A stretch of DNA of 64,000 bases, from the NCBI RefSeq assembly GCF_012913485.1, contig NZ_CP051774.1:4092001-4156000 (forward strand). The letters are read 5' to 3'. Every line of letters starts with the position of its first letter. Positions within the stretch are counted from its first letter, which is position 1. Made by a program: the position numbers and the translations under genes. This DNA is from Luteolibacter luteus. Lineage in GTDB: Bacteria; Verrucomicrobiota; Verrucomicrobiia; Verrucomicrobiales; Akkermansiaceae. The notes beneath the pieces are model-generated. The model saw only the letters and a list, made by a program, of their open reading frames with translations. It searched no databases and was not told the DNA's origin. Shown here piece by piece: positions 50,070 through 58,624 of the stretch.

Positions 50070-51674
50070 TCAGCGGCGGCAAGAGCCGAGGACGATGCCT
50101 ACTGCAGAAGAGGCAAGCAGGCGGGTCGCCTCCTTCTTGCTGACCAACTGCTTCGAGTAGAGGTCGGCAATCAGGCGTGTCGCTGCCGCGAGATACAGAC
50201 TGGGACGGCGATAGTCCGTCAATGTGCCAAGCGCAGCGAAGCGGTCGGCAAGCGTGGTTCCGGTGCTATCCACGCGGTTTTCCACGCTGCTGTTGACGCC
50301 CAGAATGGACACCGTGGCGTCCATGATGGACTGCGTTACCGCGTCCACGTCATCCAGGATGCCGTCGCCATCGGTATCGATAACCTGAGGTTCTTCGACT
50401 TTAGGCTCGATGTAGTGGATGTAGGCGAAGCCGCTGCCTCCGGTCGCGGCGTCGATCAAGCCGTTTTCACCGATGGCGAAGCCGTAGCCCGGCAGGGGCG
50501 ATTGGCTGACGCCAAGGCCGGTATCCGGAGAGGTTGCCAGCATCTCAAAGAGGGTCGAGCCATCGGCACCGGAGACAATACGGGATCCCCCTGCCGCGGG
50601 ACTGACGGCGGCATTCAGCGCGGGCGAACCGATCATGATATCGGCCACGCCGTCCTCATCATAGTCCACCGTTCCGCCGACGTTCACCTGCTGATAGGCA
50701 GGGTGGCCGGGGATCGTGAGATCACGGATCGTGGTCAGATTGGCACCGGATACCAGCAGCGCAATGCCACCGGAGTAGGAACCGATCAGGAGATCGGGCT
50801 GGCCGTCACCGTCCGCATCTGCAGCAGATGCCAAGGTCTGGCCCAGGCGGTTGTAAACCGCGGTGCCTTGGATCTCTACCGGGAAGGTGCTATCCGAACT
50901 GCGAAGGATCGAGACCTTGCCTGCGTTGCCGACGGTTCCGTTTCTCAACGCGGGTGAGCCGACTGCGACGTCCTTCAAGCCATCCGCATCGACATCGCCC
51001 AAGGCGGCCAAGGTGGCTCCGAAGGAGCCGAAAGTGACCGGGGAATTCACCGTGCGCAAGATGCTGCCATCGAAGCCGGATAGAACATAGACGGCGCCCC
51101 GGTTGCTATTGGCCATGGGTGCGCCGACGTAGATATCCTCGCGGCCGTCGCCATTCTGGTCTCCCGCGTTCGCGATGGCGGATCCGTATTGGGAGGCCAC
51201 GGTGCCGGTGGAGAAGAAAAGCAGGGCTCCGTCAGCGCCGGAATAGACACGCACCGCGCCGGTGCCGTAGCCGGGAGTGCCCGTATAGCCGGGAGAACCC
51301 ACGGCGAGATCGAGAACACCGTCGGCATTGGCGTCGAAGGTCGCGAGCGAAAGGCCGAAGTATTGGGATCCCATGGAATCGCCCTGATAAGCGCGAATCA
51401 TGGTTCCATCGGCCCCGCTCAGAAGGTAGACAATCCCGGAACCAAGGTTGATGCCGGATTTCCAGGAGGGATCTGCTACCGCGATGTCAGCCACTTCGTC
51501 CCCATCGATGTCGCCGACCGAGGCATAGGAGGTGCCGAGCTGCCGGTTATCTGCAGTCGGGGAGAGCGTGAACTGCAACTCCGCGGAATGGAGCGGCAGG
51601 CTGAGGCTGGTGAGGAGTAGAATCGATCGCAGGCAATTACGGGTGGGTGTGTGTGTAAGGGGTGTTGTTTTCAT
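50070..51674 (-). CDS. Exported FG-GAP (integrin-type beta-propeller) repeat protein
   Basis: A 534-residue protein with a signal peptide (RSILLLTSLSLPLHSAEL). The body is a series of about seven FG-GAP repeats with Ca-binding loops: GDIDGDEVADIAVADP, ATFDANADGVLDLAVGSP, GDQNGDGREDIYVGAP, GDVDADGLKDVAVGSP and similar. Such proteins fold as seven-blade propellers and bind surface ligands. The C-terminus has one more Ca loop (DTDGDGILDDVDAV) and about 80 helical residues. The ATG at 51674 gives the signal; an ATG 17 codons upstream is less likely. An AT-rich promoter region lies upstream. Confidence 0.87.
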   Translation of the reverse strand: MKTTPLTHTPTRNCLRSILLLTSLSLPLHSAELQFTLSPTADNRQLGTSYASVGDIDGDEVADIAVADPSWKSGINLGSGIVYLLSGADGTMIRAYQGDSMGSQYFGLSLATFDANADGVLDLAVGSPGYTGTPGYGTGAVRVYSGADGALLFFSTGTVASQYGSAIANAGDQNGDGREDIYVGAPMANSNRGAVYVLSGFDGSILRTVNSPVTFGSFGATLAALGDVDADGLKDVAVGSPALRNGTVGNAGKVSILRSSDSTFPVEIQGTAVYNRLGQTLASAADADGDGQPDLLIGSYSGGIALLVSGANLTTIRDLTIPGHPAYQQVNVGGTVDYDEDGVADIMIGSPALNAAVSPAAGGSRIVSGADGSTLFEMLATSPDTGLGVSQSPLPGYGFAIGENGLIDAATGGSGFAYIHYIEPKVEEPQVIDTDGDGILDDVDAVTQSIMDATVSILGVNSSVENRVDSTGTTLADRFAALGTLTDYRRPSLYLAAATRLIADLYSKQLVSKKEATRLLASSAVGIVLGSCRR

Positions 51675-52205
51675 AAGGGCAGTGGGACATGGCGACTCCT
51701 CAGTTTGAATGAAGATTTTCAACAAAAGTCAATAATCCATCTAACGGTTAATTTTTCCTTATATTTAATTCATACATGGAGGGATTTCTGTTGGAGAAAC
51801 TTGGGGTGAATTGGGACGGAGGGTGCCGGTTTTTGGTGGATTCACTTCCGTGGCGGGGAGGCCTTGGGTTGCTTCACCTGTTCCGCCTGAGAAAAGAGAG
51901 AAATTTTCAGGCGAGGACGCTCCGCGCTAGGCCGGCTGGCAGTTGAAGCGCTGCCGGACGCGTGGGCAGTGGCTTCGATGCGGATGTGAGAGGACATATC
52001 GTCGCCAGCTTCACACAGCCGGACAGGGACTTTCTACTGCCACGGGGGCACGCATTCGGTTGAAATTTGCCCGGGAGGTTCATGAGCCGGGCGAGATCCG
52101 GCATTTGTCCCTGCATAGAGTGTCTTGGTGGCTGTCGGCCAGCGGTTGATCCCGGCTGTGCGGAGGATTCCTCCCCGCGGGCTTCCTTCCGGGCATGGGC
52201 GCTGC
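51675..52205. other. Intergenic region, AT-rich island
   Basis: About 530 bp between divergent genes. The part at 51710-51780 is markedly AT-rich compared with the rest of the window and probably holds the promoter of the FG-GAP gene. The remainder is high-GC with only weak open frames on both strands, and I see no gene, repeat or RNA in it. Confidence 0.5.
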
Positions 52206-53609
52206 ATGATGGAGCGGATGCCAGCCCCGCCAACTCCCGTTACCCGAGCTCCAAGGTGGGGAAACTGGGCGGTGTTTTTCTGGAGCATCTGGATCGCCGC
52301 TGCCATTGCGGCGACCTGGTGGTTTGCATTCCGGGTTCCGGAGCAGCGCGTGGTTTTCGTGGATCTGAATCCCTTGAGAGCGGGATGGGGCGAGGATGGG
52401 ACCAGGATTTCCTGGATCCTGCTGCGGCAACAACTGCTGCCCCTTCTTCCCTGGCTGTTGCTTTCCCCCGTGGTCCTGTGGATGGCCTCGCGCTTTCCGC
52501 TTTCCGGTGGCGCGAAGTGGCGGCATGTGGGCGTGCTGCTTCCGGTGGGGATCACCTTCGTTACGCTGAGTCATGTGTTTCACGAACGGGCTGCCCGCCT
52601 ACAGCCGCTCATCGCGCCGACGCCTGCGATCGAGACCTGGTTTCCCCCCGGCCTGGAGAAGACCCCGGGCGGTGAATTCGGGATTCCCTTGAGCCGGGCG
52701 ATCGGGCCGGATCCGGCGGTGGAGATTCCCGAGTCCTTCGGACTGCCGCCCGAGCTCGATCCACGGAAGCTGCCGGGCAGGATCATGGGCCGGGCCGAGA
52801 TGAAGCTGCGGATCGAGGCGAACTGGGCGCAGATCATGAAGCGCTCCGACGCGACCTTGGGCGGGCTTCCCGATTCCACGGCTGCCTCGGTAATCCTCTT
52901 GGACGCGCTGGCGTTCATCGCGCTGGTGGTGTTCTCCCATGCTTGGATTTTCATGCGCAGCGCCAGGGACGAGAAAGCGAGGGCAGCGCTGCTGGATGAC
53001 CAGAATACGAGAGCGCGGGCGAGGGCTCTCCAAGCCCAGCTCCAACCGCATTTTCTCTTCAATACCCTCAACGGGATCGCGATGCTGACCCGCAAAAATC
53101 CCGAAGCTGCGGAGGAGATGATCACCTCGCTCAGCGAATTGATGCGGATCGCATTGGACGGGGAACGGAAGCCGGAGATTCCCCTTCGCGAAGAGCTTCA
53201 TTTCATCGACCGTTACCTTGAGATCCAACGCATGCGCTTCGGGGCCCGATTGAAGGTGGAGCGGGAAATCGACCCGGCGACCCTTGGCCTGCTCGTCCCG
53301 GCCTTGCTAATTCAGCCCTTGGTGGAGAATGCGATTCATCACGGGATCGAGCCGCGAGGCGAAGGCGGCAAGGTCCAGATCTCGACGACCCTCGTGGACG
53401 GCATGCTGGAGATCGTCATCGAGGATGACGGGGTCGGGCTGCATCCGGGCAAAGGAGGATCCGGAAGCGGCATCGGCCTGACCAGCATCCGGGAACGGCT
53501 TGCGGCCCTGCATCCGGGGCGGCATGAATTCCACATGCAAGTCCCGGAAGGAGGTGGAGCGCGGATGCTGATCCAACTCCCGGCGATTCCAGCGGAGAAT
53601 ATCCGATGA
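52206..53609 (+). CDS. LytS-type sensor histidine kinase
   Basis: A 467-residue membrane kinase with about four transmembrane segments (for example WAVFFWSIWIAAAIAATWWF, LLPWLLLSPVVLWMASRF and VILLDALAFIALVVFSHAWI). The His_kinase (PF06580) box is LQAQLQPHFLFNTLN with the phospho-acceptor His282. The ATPase domain has the N-box (QPLVENAIHHGIE) and G-box (DDGVGLHP, GSGIGLTSIRERL). There is a periplasmic domain between the helices. Start at 52206 is one of three close ATGs. Its stop overlaps the regulator gene (ATGA). Confidence 0.9.
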   Translation: MMERMPAPPTPVTRAPRWGNWAVFFWSIWIAAAIAATWWFAFRVPEQRVVFVDLNPLRAGWGEDGTRISWILLRQQLLPLLPWLLLSPVVLWMASRFPLSGGAKWRHVGVLLPVGITFVTLSHVFHERAARLQPLIAPTPAIETWFPPGLEKTPGGEFGIPLSRAIGPDPAVEIPESFGLPPELDPRKLPGRIMGRAEMKLRIEANWAQIMKRSDATLGGLPDSTAASVILLDALAFIALVVFSHAWIFMRSARDEKARAALLDDQNTRARARALQAQLQPHFLFNTLNGIAMLTRKNPEAAEEMITSLSELMRIALDGERKPEIPLREELHFIDRYLEIQRMRFGARLKVEREIDPATLGLLVPALLIQPLVENAIHHGIEPRGEGGKVQISTTLVDGMLEIVIEDDGVGLHPGKGGSGSGIGLTSIRERLAALHPGRHEFHMQVPEGGGARMLIQLPAIPAENIR

Positions 53610-54361
53610 AGATCCGTTGCCTGATCGTCGATGATGAAGAACTCGCCCGCGAGAGGGTGCGGAGTTTGCTCGCGGATGAAGAGGACATCCAGATCGCCGG
53701 GGAGGCCGCCGATGGCCACGCCGCGGTGGCTGCCATCGAGGAGTATCAACCGGACCTCGTCTTCCTGGACATCCAGATGCCGGGGCTAACGGGCTTCGAT
53801 GTGATCGAAGCGATTCCGGAGGGGAAGCTTCCGACGGTGATTTTCACCACCGCCTACGATACCCATGCGGTCCGGGCATTTGAAATCAGCGCCCTCGACT
53901 ACCTTCTTAAACCTTTCAAGCCGGCACGTTTCCGGGAATCGCTGGAGCGGGCACGGGCAAAGATCTCGGGAAACTCTCCCGTTCCGGCAGAGCCCGCCCT
54001 GGGCACGCTCATGGCCCATCTCAGGGCAATCGACGGAGGTCCCCGGATCCTGGTCAAATCGCCCGAGAAGATTCTCTTTGTCCGGGCTGCGGAGATCGAT
54101 CACGTGGAGGCGGCAGGGAATTACCTCGTCCTGCATTGCGGGGGGGAGCGGCATATTGTGAGGGAAACGATGGCCGCGATGGTGAAACGATTGGAGCCGT
54201 CCGGCTTCATGCGGATCAGCCGTTCGTCCATCGTCAATCTCTCCCGCATCCGTGAGCTACAGCCGATTTCATCCGGGCATTACACGGTGATTTTGAAGAC
54301 GGGTGCGAAGCTCGATATGACCAGTCCGCTCCGCGACCTGCAGGAGCGGATGAGCGGCTAG
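53606..54361 (+). CDS. LytTR-family response regulator
   Basis: A 251-residue regulator. The receiver domain has Asp9-Asp10 (VDDEELARE), the phospho-acceptor Asp55 (VFLDIQMPG) and the Lys in DYLLKPFKP. The C-terminal LytTR DNA-binding domain is recognised by AAEIDHVEAAGNYLVLHCG, FMRISRSSIVNLSRI and HYTVILKTGAKL. It is paired with the LytS-type kinase upstream and transcribed toward the beta-strand-repeat protein gene, which may be one of its targets. Confidence 0.93.
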   Translation: MKIRCLIVDDEELARERVRSLLADEEDIQIAGEAADGHAAVAAIEEYQPDLVFLDIQMPGLTGFDVIEAIPEGKLPTVIFTTAYDTHAVRAFEISALDYLLKPFKPARFRESLERARAKISGNSPVPAEPALGTLMAHLRAIDGGPRILVKSPEKILFVRAAEIDHVEAAGNYLVLHCGGERHIVRETMAAMVKRLEPSGFMRISRSSIVNLSRIRELQPISSGHYTVILKTGAKLDMTSPLRDLQERMSG

Positions 54362-54522
54362 AGTGGCTCGTTTCGTGGCGCATTCGTCACATCCCGCCCT
54401 CGGTTCGTCCCAGACCAATGGAGATCCATGGGTGTCCTGCTAGGGGGGCACACCGACAGGAAGCGGAGGTCCTTTGCCGGCCTCGCTTCACCTCTGAACG
54501 GTCTCATCTCTCCTTTGATCCC

Positions 54523-56868
54523 ATGAGAACACATTTCTTCCAAGGGCACGTAGCCCGTAGGGCGTCTTTGCTTTCCCTCGCATCCACGGTGGCGGTCCTC
54601 GCTACCGGACCAGCATCCGCTGCGGACATCTCCTGGTCCGCCACCGCCGGTAGTTTCTCCCTGGCCAGCAACTGGGCGGGCGGCGTGATTCCCGGTGATG
54701 GCGACAATGCCGTGATCAACAATGGAGGGACCGCATCGATTGATGCCAGTCACACGGTATCCGGGCTCCATACGGGAAGCACTGCCGGCGGAGGTGGCAC
54801 ATTCGAACTAACAGCCGGCGATTTCAACCTGATGGAGTCGGTCAAGCTTGGCGTAGCTGCCGGGTCGAACGGAAGTTTCTCTTTTACCGGAGGGACTCTC
54901 TTTCAAGAGGATGGCGACTTCATTGTCGCGGATGCTTCGGGAAGCACGGGGGACTTCAGCATCGCGCCGGGCCTCAGCTTTACCCGTGGTGCCGGTGACA
55001 TGATCATCGGGAGGCTCGGAACGGGTTCGTTCACGCTGGGCGGGAGCTTGACGTCGGCCGGCGATTTCATCGTGGGCGAGCGAAGCATCGCAAGTTCGGG
55101 ATCGACAGGAACGGTGGTTCAAAATGGCGGGACCTTTGTCAGCAACGGCGACGTCTTCATCGGCCGTGGTAACCAACAGCAAGGCGTGGGAGGAAATGCC
55201 GGGAGCTATGAACTTGCAGGAGCCGTGATCATTCCCAACGGGAATGTCTTCGTGGGAACCGCGGGGGCGACCGGTCTTTTCACGCTGACCAATGGCTTCG
55301 TGGGGAAATCTTCCGCGGGCCAGTTTGTGGTGGGTGAAGGCAACGGCGGCAATGGAACGATCACGCAGATCTCCGGCTTCATTAACAGCGGCAGCGAGTT
55401 TGTCCTCGGCAAGGGAGCGGGAGCGAGTGGGACCTACACCTTGGACGGCCAGCCGCCGAGTTCACCAGCGGTGGTTTTCGGGAATGCGCTGGTGGTCGGC
55501 TTGGACGGCGGGGCGGGGGTGCTCGAGCTGAAGGGTGGATCCGTCACCAAGACCCCCGGGCCGGTGCCTTCCAACTTCGTCTTTGCGGAGGGAAATGGTT
55601 CCACCGCGGTGATCGCCACCAGTGGGGGACGCATCGTGAACACCGGTGGGGATACCTGGTTGGGGGCCAGCGGAACCGGTGTAGCGACCTGGACGATCAG
55701 CGGAAGCAGCGAAGCGGTGGTCACCTTGTTAGAATTGGGCCATGCCGATAGCGCGAAGGGCACCCTGAATCTGGACGGGGGAAGCTTGCAGACAGAGCGC
55801 ATCACGCAGGGCCTCTCGACCGCGGCTTCCACGGTGAACCTCAATGGAGGCATTTTGAAAGCTGCCGGGAACTCCACCGATTTCATGAGCGGCCTCGCAG
55901 CGGTGAATGTGAAAGAAGGAGGCGCGAGCATCGATACCAACGGCTTCGATATCACGATCGATCAAACCCTGAGCGATGGGGGCGGAGGATTCTTCAAAGG
56001 GGGCGATGGCACGCTCAGCCTGGAAGGCGCCTCGAACCATACCGGGGATACGATCATCCAGAAGGGAACCCTGGTCATGAATGGCACCCTTCCCAATTCT
56101 CCGGTCACGGTGAATCCGGAGGGGACCTTGTCGGGGAAAGGAACGATCGGAGGAGCGGTAACCGTCTTCGGGGTTCTGAAGCCGGGGGAAGACGGAGGAG
56201 CTCTAACTGTGACTGGCAATGTCGATTTCTCGGGCGGGGTTTTCAAACCTTCGATCGATGGAGCCACCGTTTCGCCCTTGCTCGTGAGCAGCGAGCTCAA
56301 CATCGAGAACGCGACTCTGGACCTCTCCGATGTCAGTCTGGAAGCGGGGACCTATACCATTGCCAGTTTCGGGACCTTGGTCGGGACGTCTTTCCTGGAC
56401 GTGGTAGGCCTGCCGGATGGCTTCGAGGTCGGCTATACGGCTTCCTCGATCACCATTTCCGGGGCTCCTGCTGCTTCCGCCTATGATCAATGGGCGGCCT
56501 TGAACGAGTTGGAAGGGGACGATGCATTGAGCGGAGCCGATCCCGACGAGGATGGCATTCCGAACGGGGTTGAGTTCATCGTGGGAGGGAATCCCAACAG
56601 CGCGGGTGATGCGTCCAAGCTACCCGGCGGAGAGGTGGAGGACGGCAAGTTCGTTTTTACCTATCGGAGGATGGATGAAGCCGCCGAATTTCCACAGGAG
56701 GTGCAATACGGCCCGGACCTTATCGAATGGCTTACGGCAGAGGACGGGGTCGATGGTGTTGAGATCGAGGTGAGTGAGGATGCTTTCGAGGGAGGAGACC
56801 TCGTGCGCGTAAGCGTCCCGATGGTTGCCGGGCCCCGTTTCGTTCGCCTTCAGGGCGGGGAGTTCTGA
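54523..56868 (+). CDS. Autotransporter-associated beta-strand-repeat surface protein
   Basis: A 781-residue exported protein. After the signal peptide (ASLLSLASTVAVLATGPASA) comes ADISWSATAGSFSLASNWAG, the usual opening of this family in Verrucomicrobiota and Planctomycetota. A long Gly/Ser/Thr-rich beta-helix follows, with the autotransporter strand motif (FFKGGDGTLSLEGASNHTGD, then TIIQKGTLVMNGTLPNSPV). The C-terminal 130 residues hold the shared Ca-site plus beta module (DPDEDGIPNGVEFIVGGNP, PRFVRLQGGEF). No beta-barrel transporter domain is present. The ATG at 54523 is chosen for the signal. A terminator follows. Confidence 0.87.
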   Translation: MRTHFFQGHVARRASLLSLASTVAVLATGPASAADISWSATAGSFSLASNWAGGVIPGDGDNAVINNGGTASIDASHTVSGLHTGSTAGGGGTFELTAGDFNLMESVKLGVAAGSNGSFSFTGGTLFQEDGDFIVADASGSTGDFSIAPGLSFTRGAGDMIIGRLGTGSFTLGGSLTSAGDFIVGERSIASSGSTGTVVQNGGTFVSNGDVFIGRGNQQQGVGGNAGSYELAGAVIIPNGNVFVGTAGATGLFTLTNGFVGKSSAGQFVVGEGNGGNGTITQISGFINSGSEFVLGKGAGASGTYTLDGQPPSSPAVVFGNALVVGLDGGAGVLELKGGSVTKTPGPVPSNFVFAEGNGSTAVIATSGGRIVNTGGDTWLGASGTGVATWTISGSSEAVVTLLELGHADSAKGTLNLDGGSLQTERITQGLSTAASTVNLNGGILKAAGNSTDFMSGLAAVNVKEGGASIDTNGFDITIDQTLSDGGGGFFKGGDGTLSLEGASNHTGDTIIQKGTLVMNGTLPNSPVTVNPEGTLSGKGTIGGAVTVFGVLKPGEDGGALTVTGNVDFSGGVFKPSIDGATVSPLLVSSELNIENATLDLSDVSLEAGTYTIASFGTLVGTSFLDVVGLPDGFEVGYTASSITISGAPAASAYDQWAALNELEGDDALSGADPDEDGIPNGVEFIVGGNPNSAGDASKLPGGEVEDGKFVFTYRRMDEAAEFPQEVQYGPDLIEWLTAEDGVDGVEIEVSEDAFEGGDLVRVSVPMVAGPRFVRLQGGEF

Positions 56869-56896
56869 AGGAGATCTTCTCGGAGTCGGAAATGGC

Positions 56897-56930
56897 AGAG
56901 GCCGTCCTGGAGACGGGACGGCCTCTTTTC
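56897..56930 (+). terminator. Rho-independent terminator
   Basis: AGAGGCCGTCC (56897-56907) pairs with GGACGGCCTCT (56916-56926), loop 8 nt, followed by TTTC. It lies 28 bp after the beta-strand-repeat protein stop. Confidence 0.87.
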
Positions 56931-57196
56931 TCGATGGCCACAGGGCCCGGCTGAGATCCATCGGAAAGGTGCCTTGCTGCCTTTTCGTGAGAGTCGTGTC
57001 GGAAATCTACCGGACCACAAGCGCTTGCGGCCAAGTTTGTTTGCTGGGGGCGCAGCGATTGAGGGTAAAGGAATCACGGCGGTGTTGGCCGATTTTGGTA
57101 TCCCGAATATGGGTCCTAAAGCGCAAAAATAATGGGAAAATCTATAAATATATCCCTTGCACCTCAGGTAATAGGCCACCACGTTGCCGCCACCTT
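56931..57196. other. Intergenic region before the 57.2-kb gene
   Basis: Together with the terminator, 328 bp without a gene. The segment at 57110-57165 is AT-rich (contains TCTATAAATATAT) and probably holds the promoter of the next gene. No RNA gene or repeat is seen. Confidence 0.45.
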
Positions 57197-57736
57197 ATGG
57201 ACAAGATCCCATCTGACACCCTTGCACAAGTTCTTGAGCTTCGTAAAAAGAACGGTTTGGAGGCGACTGAAGCAGCCGTTTATGCCGATCTGGAAAAGTC
57301 GAAGTGCAAGTGGACGCTGAAGGATACGCCGCGCTATCGCCGTGCGGGTGATTCCCCGATCTGGGTGTCCGGCAAATATCTTTCCTCCTATGGTAACTGC
57401 CCTGCGAGCGGCGAGGCGGACGAAAAAGGAAGCAAGTCGCCAAAGGCTGCACGCGGTTCGGCCAGCTCCAAATCCAGCCCTGCAGTGGCCAGCAAGGTGG
57501 ACGAGGGAGTCTTCTACAAAGTCCTTCACGGCAAGGGCTTCCCGGTGAAGATCACCCAAGACCTCCTGACCGGTGAGATCCAAACCCAGATCCCGGATTC
57601 CATCAAGAAACTGGAGCTTCAATTCGGCTCCTTGCCTGCGAATGCTTCCGCGATCTACGTGACCCAGACCTCTCCACAAATCCAAGTGGCGATGCCACTT
57701 GAGAAGTTCCTTGAGATCGCTGGTATCCGCGCCTGA
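57197..57736 (+). CDS. Protein of unknown function, possible DNA- or RNA-interacting
   Basis: A 179-residue soluble protein with no signal. Residues 1-70 are mostly helical with charged and aromatic residues (LAQVLELRKKNGLEATEAAV, WTLKDTPRYRRAG). A Ser/Ala/Lys linker (GSKSPKAARGSASSKSSPAV) follows, then a second domain of about 80 residues (FYKVLHGKGFPVKITQDLLT to FLEIAGIRA). No family is recognised. The high Lys/Arg content and two-domain build could fit a nucleic-acid-associated protein, but that is a guess. It has its own promoter-like leader and a strong terminator, so it is a single-gene unit. Confidence 0.72.
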   Translation: MDKIPSDTLAQVLELRKKNGLEATEAAVYADLEKSKCKWTLKDTPRYRRAGDSPIWVSGKYLSSYGNCPASGEADEKGSKSPKAARGSASSKSSPAVASKVDEGVFYKVLHGKGFPVKITQDLLTGEIQTQIPDSIKKLELQFGSLPANASAIYVTQTSPQIQVAMPLEKFLEIAGIRA

Positions 57737-57754
57737 TAGGACTATCCTTTATTG

Positions 57755-57792
57755 CTCCCGGTCGGAGAATAATTCCGACCGGGAGTTTTTGT
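57755..57792 (+). terminator. Rho-independent terminator
   Basis: A perfect 12-bp stem CTCCCGGTCGGA (57755-57766) with TCCGACCGGGAG (57774-57785), 7-nt loop, then TTTTTGTTT. It lies 18 bp after the stop of the 57.2-kb gene. Confidence 0.93.
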
Positions 57793-57965
57793 TTGGCGGA
57801 TGGGGTTCTTAGGAAATGGTATATCTTAAAGAGGGGTGAGGTTGTGTTTTAATGCCGTTTGAGCGTGAACATGAGCGGGGTACCCTGCGCGCACGGGTTT
57901 TCTGTACCGGGTGGCGGGAATGCGATTGTGTTTCAGATTTTTAGCGTGTTCTGCTACGCAGCACC

Positions 57966-58535
57966 ATGGCGAGAGGGAGGCTCCACCTGATCTTGGCAAT
58001 TGTGCTGCTGGTTGCCGCGGGGATCATGATGTTCTTCACGAAGGGAAAGGGAGGAAATGTGATAACATCGTCGGCCCCCTCTCCCATGCAGACGGCTACC
58101 TCGCGGCCACCGTCGCTGAGCGGAGAGGGACGTAAGGAGCCCGACCGTATATCGCGGGAGCGGACTTGGCGTCATGCCAAGGAGCTGACCCAAGAGGAAG
58201 CGGCTGAAACCGTGGTGTCTCCCGTCTTTCTCGGCTACCTTCAATCGGATCCGAGCGACACCAAGCTGCGGATCGGGCTTCGTCAGGAAAGTGGTGAAAA
58301 GGTGGATCCATCGGAATTGGTGGTAAACGTCGATTTGCTCGATCGAGAAGGGAAGGTGATCCCGGGAGAAAACGAGGTTTCCGCGAAATGGGAAACGGGA
58401 GATAAGACTTTTGAGGAGACCGCCTTGCCGGTGCTGAGGGTCGATTCCCAGACGGCGATCGCCGGGGTCAGCGTCTCGCTTTCCTACAAGGGCCAGCAGA
58501 TTGAGCAGCGTCGATATTCGCTCGAGAGACACTGA
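57966..58535 (+). CDS. Membrane-anchored protein of unknown function
   Basis: A 189-residue protein with one N-terminal hydrophobic helix (LHLILAIVLLVAAGIMMFF), a Ser/Pro/Arg-rich linker, then a soluble domain (residues about 70-189) with beta character (LRIGLRQESGEKVDPSELVV, VNVDLLDREGKVIPGENEV). The domain resembles a small extracytoplasmic beta-sandwich. No family is recognised. It is followed 89 bp later by cimA on the same strand with no obvious terminator between. Confidence 0.65.
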   Translation: MARGRLHLILAIVLLVAAGIMMFFTKGKGGNVITSSAPSPMQTATSRPPSLSGEGRKEPDRISRERTWRHAKELTQEEAAETVVSPVFLGYLQSDPSDTKLRIGLRQESGEKVDPSELVVNVDLLDREGKVIPGENEVSAKWETGDKTFEETALPVLRVDSQTAIAGVSVSLSYKGQQIEQRRYSLERH

Positions 58536-58624
58536 GGGATTTGGGGCAAAAGTGACATTTCTGCTGTCCCGATTGTGTGTTGCCCACGGTCCGGGAGCGC
58601 CTTAGGGTCCGCGCCCCGCCAACC

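Noticed and set aside
51907-52233. A minus-strand open frame of about 108 codons in the gap before the LytS-type kinase
   Set aside because: The product has no hydrophobic or domain pattern and overlaps the kinase start region. Codon choice looks random.
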